Shown here: positions 59,493 through 64,000 of the stretch, piece after piece | Position numbering within the stretch: the stretch's first letter is position 1 | Layout of the letters: each line of letters starts with the position of its first letter | From: Diphasiastrum complanatum | Taxonomy: Eukaryota > Streptophyta > Lycopodiopsida > Lycopodiales > Lycopodiaceae | Direction of reading: 5' to 3' | Assembly (NCBI GenBank): GCA_029204225.1 | Contig: CM055101.1 | Span: 46,117,906-46,181,905, forward strand | DNA length: 64,000 nt | Made by a program: the position numbers and the translations under genes | The notes under the pieces: generated by a model | Seen by the model: only the letters and a program-made list of their open reading frames with translations | What the model was told of the DNA's origin: nothing | The model's database searches: none

Positions 59493-60008
59493 TCATTCGT
59501 GCTTTGAGTCAAAAAGACACATTGACTGTCGCAAATTGTTCTCATTCGACGTTTGTTTCTTGTTCGTGCTACGACAAAGTTGCAAGAGTTCACCATTTCT
59601 GACACGGGCCTCTTGAACCTTGTAGCTTTGTACGTTTAATCCAATTGTCTTTCTTTGCTTGGCAAAGAGTGGCTTGTCGAGCGGCTTTGTGAGTAGATCT
59701 GCAATCATATTTCTGATTTTATATACTGGACCTGGAGCTCTCCTTTCGAGATCAAATCTCAAATGTGATGGTACTTCAGAGGTATGTGCTTTGTCTTTGA
59801 ATAGAAGACAGGATCCTGGGACAGATAGATGGCACTCTAAGAGTCCATCATCATCGTGCTTGGCCCTTCTTGTGGAATCCCAATAGCTTCCAGCATCATC
59901 TATAGCCACACTACCTCCTTCGCGACCTTTGAAGCTGCAACATATTCAGCTTTGCAAGAGGATTGAGCCACCAAGGTTTGCTTTTTGCATATCCAGCTGA
60001 TTGCAGCT
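59493..60008 (-). pseudogene. Ty1/copia RNase H fragment
   Basis: Minus strand from about 60000 reads [32 protein letters not shown], a stop, MMLEAIGIPQEG, then after a frame change DLERRAPGPVYKI, MIADLLTKPLDKPLFAKQRK and TIGL near 59640: the copia RNase H and C-terminus. The expected RT upstream is replaced by Ty3 sequence, and the copia part is in a different frame from it. Confidence 0.85.
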
Positions 60009-61530
60009 CCGCACGTATGGCTTTAACCTTATTTGGGTCCATCTTAATCCCATCTAAAGAGATAATGTGACCCAAATATGCTACTTCTTCAACGAAGAAT
60101 TCACACTTGGATTGTTTAGCATAAAGCTTATGCTTTCTGAGCAGTCGAAACACCTTTCTGAGATGTTTTAGATGCTCCTTCCTCGTTTTGCTGTAGACGA
60201 GGATGTCATCTAAAAATACGACTACAAACTTACCCAAGTATGGTCTGAGGACACTGTTCATCAAGGTCATAAAGGTAGCTGGAGCATTTGTGAGCCCAAA
60301 TGGCATCACCTTAAACTCATAATGACCGTGACGAGTCCTAAAAGCTGTTTTCAAGACATCTTCCGATCTTATACGGACTTGATGATATCCCGATCTGAGG
60401 TCTATTTTGTTGAAAAACTTAGCTCCGTCGAGTTGATCAAACAACTCGTCTGCCCGAGGCATAGGGTATTTATTCTTAATTGTGACTTTATTGAGGGCTC
60501 TGTAATCTACGCAAAGACGCATTGATCCCTCTTTCTTTTTCACCAATAGGACTGGTGAGGCCCATGGTGAACTACTGGTCTGAATTTGGCCTTTCCCAAG
60601 ATAGTCTGTTAACTGCCTAGTTATTTCTTCATCCTCTGTTCGGCTGACCCGATACGGAGGTTTCGAAACAGGTGCTGTACCTGGTACTAGGTTTATTACA
60701 TGATCTACCTCTCTGCTAGGTGGTAAACCATGTGGCAAATCTTCAGGAAAAACATCTTTAAATTTAGACAATAAAGTTTCTAATTTACTGATTTTTTGCT
60801 GAATATAACTGGAAATAGAAACTTCAGGAATAAACTGAAAGTCACATAAGAATACCTGATGGTCTTCGTCTCCGATTAGCTGACAGAGTTCTGAACTGCA
60901 GACCATAGGGCTGTTGGGAACATCATGCTCCCCATGCAGCTGGATCTCTCGGCCTTTATGCTGAAAGCTGAGGGTGTTTTCCTGATAGTTTCTGTGGAGG
61001 GAAGGTCCTAAACTGTAGAGCCAATCTCTCCCGAGAACAATATCTGTTCGATCCAGGTGCATTATCTGAAAGTTTATTTCATCTTGGTACCCCTGAATAC
61101 CAAGATTTAACTTACTTACCATAGTTTCCCATATTTTTTTGTCTTCACCCTTAGCTAATGAAACTATGTACCTATGCTGACTAGGTACTTCTGGTAGTTT
61201 AAGCTTTTTAACCAGGGTGTGGTTGATGAAATTATGGGTTGCCCCATCATCAACCATGACTCTTACTGACTGGTTACCAACTTTCCCATGCATACGTACT
61301 AGGTCATGCGGCCCAAAGCTGAAGGGTCTCGCTAGCATTGCAGAGGTCAGCTGGCAACCGTGTTCATGATCTTCATGATACACTTTGATCTCGGAAGCTG
61401 CCGAGTCACTGGGGAAACATACAGTCTGAACAAGATGAACTTGTTTTTTATCTTTTTTAGTGAAAGGCCCCTTGGGACACTGTCTGACTGTGTGTCCAGT
61501 GTAATAGATCCTAACACCACAGTAGAGCAA
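60009..61530 (-). pseudogene. Ty3/gypsy protease and reverse transcriptase, truncated
   Basis: A continuous frame from 61530. It opens with a broken zinc knuckle ([11 protein letters not shown]), then the protease active site [12 protein letters not shown] (about residues 93-102) and [15 protein letters not shown] follows: [83 protein letters not shown] and [13 protein letters not shown] (catalytic FLDD about residue 437), with [20 protein letters not shown]. After [10 protein letters not shown] it switches to copia sequence. It has no stop in protease or RT, so it is younger than most relics here, but it lacks RNase H and integrase of its own. Confidence 0.93.
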
Positions 61531-61624
61531 ACATTAACTGATCCACCCAACCTTGCCTACTCCCTGATATAGAGTAAGCCCCTCCTAGCCCAGTGTGAGG
61601 ACTGATAGCATGCAACTGCCAAGT

Positions 61625-61653
61625 GTCGGCCACGTGGCACTGACGTGGCCGAC
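61625..61653. promoter_or_regulatory. Inverted repeat with two ACGTGGC (G-box/ABRE-like) cores
   Basis: Arms gtcggccacgt and acgtggccgac are exact reverse complements around ggcactg. Each holds an ACGTGG core known from plant bZIP sites. It lies just upstream (minus sense) of the Ty3 pol frame in a GC-richer block. Confidence 0.5.
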
Positions 61654-62753
61654 TGCACGTCGGGACCCAACTGGGGGCCCTATCCTGCTGACAGGGTCCC
61701 TAGGCTGTGTTAGGCCCGCCATAGCTATGGACCGTGCTGGGGCACACTACTCACATTGTCTTGCCCTGTTGGTCATGTACGCTGGACACGACCCTGACTG
61801 TGGTATCTGACCTATCTGTGTTCTCTAGGGTTCGGCACTAGTTACGAGCTCGTAACACATTCTGTCCGGTAAAGATTTCTAGAATTTTAGATGAGGCTCG
61901 AAAAATTTCTGGAAATTCGAACCGGGCAAAACTGGGCCATTCCATAATACGATAGTGTTACTCGCACCCTTCATTTCTGAAATTGAATGTTGTATCTGGC
62001 TGAGAAATGGTTGGATGAAGTGATTTGATGGTTAAAGGACCCGATCGTGAGAAGGGCCCGATAGTTCTGCAAGATTACGTGGAATGAGCAGGCTCGTTAT
62101 TGCAATCTGCCCTTTAGAACCTTCAACGATAGAGAAGCTAGTTATGGCTTCCTTTCTGACCGTCCAAAGAAGTTCAGAAGTGGCCCCTTTAAATAGATAA
62201 TAGCTCGTTTGACCCTTAAGAAGTCGATAGAAGACCTTCAATAGAGAGGAAGCACGAATATCACCTTCCAACAGATTATTTGAATATATTTGTGGCCTTC
62301 GATAAAGAAAATCACCCCGATAAGGAGGAGGTCAAATAGAGAGAATGTAAGGTGCCTTCAAGAACTTTGATAAATGCTTTAGATAATTTTGCCATAGAGA
62401 ATGGCTTAAATGGGGTTGATGCCATTAGATAGTCCATTGCTAGTTATCAGAAGAAATACCATGGTGTATTTATTCATAGAAAAAACTAGTAGGTACATTA
62501 ATGAAAAAGATATATACAACCCGAAGGGAAAGTTTAAGCAAAAGTAATCTCAAGCAAGAGCGAAGCAGTAAATCTAAGATTAATCCAGATCCTGGCATTA
62601 AAAATAAAAGTGCATAAACTATGATGATGTCAGTGAGAGTCTGCCAACTAACTACAACAGATCAGAAAAGTGAAGAGGTGGTGAGTCGGCTAATGAAGGG
62701 AGATGAGATGTAGCAGACCCAGCCACCGTCGCCCATTGCAGGATTGATAGGGC
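61654..62753. other. No recognisable gene
   Basis: An 80-codon minus frame at 62271-62032 has no family I know. The words tagagaa/tagaagaccttc recur between 62120 and 62400. It may be 3' non-coding sequence of the LINE. Confidence 0.4.
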
Positions 62754-64000
62754 CTAAGCACATTGCAGGGCAATGGAAATACGTTGTTTGAAAGAAGCCA
62801 TGAGAATAGAACCAAGAATACCTTGACGCTTTGCCGCCTGCTGAGAACACATGTGAAGAAAATCCTCAAAGCGTCGATGCAAGGTGCCATAAACCTCAAT
62901 TTCTAGGAGAAGGAAATCATTAGTAGGGTGCCTATTGGAGTAGCTTTTTTCCTTCTCTTGTGATGCCACGCCTGCCGCTTCTCCTAGAGTGAAGGTAGGG
63001 CGAGGCAGTAGGTCACCACACGTGGGATTAGCAACAACAACATCTGCCAAAGTACGAAGCCCATTCTGAGAAAGGACAATATTAAGATGCGGTAGAAGGA
63101 AGGACAGGAGACTGCTCTTTGAGGACATGGAATCCTCCATCTTTGGCTATAGCGGCAACTGCATCTCTGACAACATCATGTATAGTTGTGCGCTCACTCC
63201 CAGAAGAGCAGCGTACGAGGTGAATAGCAAGAGCATCAATAGGGTGATCACAAACACACTTGGAGAGACCCAAGACCGAAGGATGAGGTAGCCCCAAGCG
63301 AAGACAAAAAGCAGTGGTGGGATGGTGGAAGACAATCGAAAAGAAAGGATAACAAGCCGAGCTGACAGCCAAGCCTGGACCCCCACAAGAAAGAAGCCAA
63401 GCTCGATGCAATGCCAAAGGAGCCTCAGAGAGCATGCTAGAAAGGGTTTGCTTGTGCACGTGCTCCAAGAAGGTTTCTTGCAAGTGATCTGAACTAAAAG
63501 TGAGATATTGCTCAAAAGAAGGAAGTCAAGCTTGGGCAGAGAGGGAGAGCAGCTCTCGCATAGCGGTGAGGAGGTGTTGGAAAGGCAGAGAACCACTATC
63601 CACATGAGCAATACAATTCGCCAAGAGAGGGCGAAAGCCAGAAAGGAACCGAGAACACATAGCAGGGGTGACAAGAGCCTAACTCCCAAGAAAAGCTGCA
63701 GGTACAGAAGAAATCGTAGAGAGAAGACCCACACCTCTACAAGAAATGGGTAACCGAGTCTGGTTCTGAACTAAAAGGGTCTCCACACCATCCAAAGAAC
63801 TTAGGCCCAAAAGGCAGCCAAAAACATCCATAATAGAACTATCAAAGGAAGAGAGAAGATGCAAAAATTCCTGAGTAGGGGGAAAAGTCCACAACAGATA
63901 AGAAGGACACTGGATAAAGCAAGACGACAAGATGCCAAATGTGACTTTAGTGTCACCCAACCGGGGAAGCGTATATGAATGAGCAACATCCTCCTGGAGA
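62754..64000 (-). pseudogene. Non-LTR (LINE) RT C-terminal relic, runs off the window
   Basis: Minus strand from 63989: VTFGILSSCF and LLGLSSLDGV, then RLPISCRGVGLLSTISSVPA and AFLGS (63720-63680), the conserved post-RT segment; after a frame change LALHRAWLLSCGGPGLAVSS and FCLRLGLPHPSVLGLSKCVC, HLVRCSSGSERTTIHDVVRD (63390-63150); then after another change LRTLADVVVANPTC, LEIEVYGTLHRRFEDFL and FKQRISIALQCA ending near 62754. This matches the C-terminal part of plant LINE-like reverse transcriptases with the HxxRC...RD block. The RT catalytic core would lie beyond 64000. It differs in family from the LINE relic at 8.7 kb. Confidence 0.8.

Overview
The window looks like nuclear DNA from a land plant with a large, repeat-rich genome. 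The evidence is AT-rich sequence, spliced genes with canonical GT-AG introns, plant-type retrotransposons (Ty1/copia, Ty3/gypsy, LINE, CACTA), dinucleotide microsatellites up to about 118 bp, one plant secondary-metabolism glycosyltransferase and one plastid-type membrane protein gene whose introns reach 8.7 kb. A fern or other non-angiosperm would fit the long introns and decayed elements, but the sequence does not prove it. Nothing suggests bacterial DNA, an organelle genome or CRISPR.

Two host genes stand out. The first is a four-exon gene on the + strand (exons 4759-5168, 13881-14008, 16953-17065, 19760-19966) for a DUF3054-type, four-helix membrane protein of about 285 residues with a probable chloroplast transit peptide. 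It is easy to miss because the exons are short and lie across 15.2 kb; intron 1 alone holds a copia gag relic, a LINE relic, a Ty3 relic and several tandem repeats. The second is an apparently intact, intronless UDP-glycosyltransferase (49824-51449, +) with a complete 44-residue PSPG box and an unusual poly-serine tail encoded by a TCN microsatellite.

Most of the rest is mobile-element debris. 0-4 kb: copia LTR, integrase and RT relics. 4-20 kb: the DUF3054 gene and its TE-filled introns. 20-25 kb: repeats, palindromes and a copia RT fragment. 25.4-28.5 kb: a CACTA (En/Spm-like) transposon with a deleted TNP2 transposase gene divergent from a transposase_24-type gene. 28.5-36.5 kb: a nearly full-length but stop-riddled Ty3 element. 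36.8-42 kb: minus-strand copia and Ty3 relics. 43.6-45.6 kb: another Ty3 relic with an LTR. 45.6-48 kb: no recognisable gene. 48-52.5 kb: the UGT locus. 52.3-55.5 kb: hairpins and low-complexity tracts. 57-62 kb: copia LTR and a Ty3/copia chimera. 62.7-64 kb: a LINE reverse-transcriptase C-terminal relic running off the window.

I see no convincing new multi-gene system. The observations most worth follow-up are the dispersed DUF3054 gene, a GC-rich imperfect hairpin at 52.37-52.48 kb, the clustering of GAATTC words on both sides of one Ty3 coding region, TC/GA microsatellites lying just downstream of LTR TATA boxes, and the divergent CACTA gene pair.
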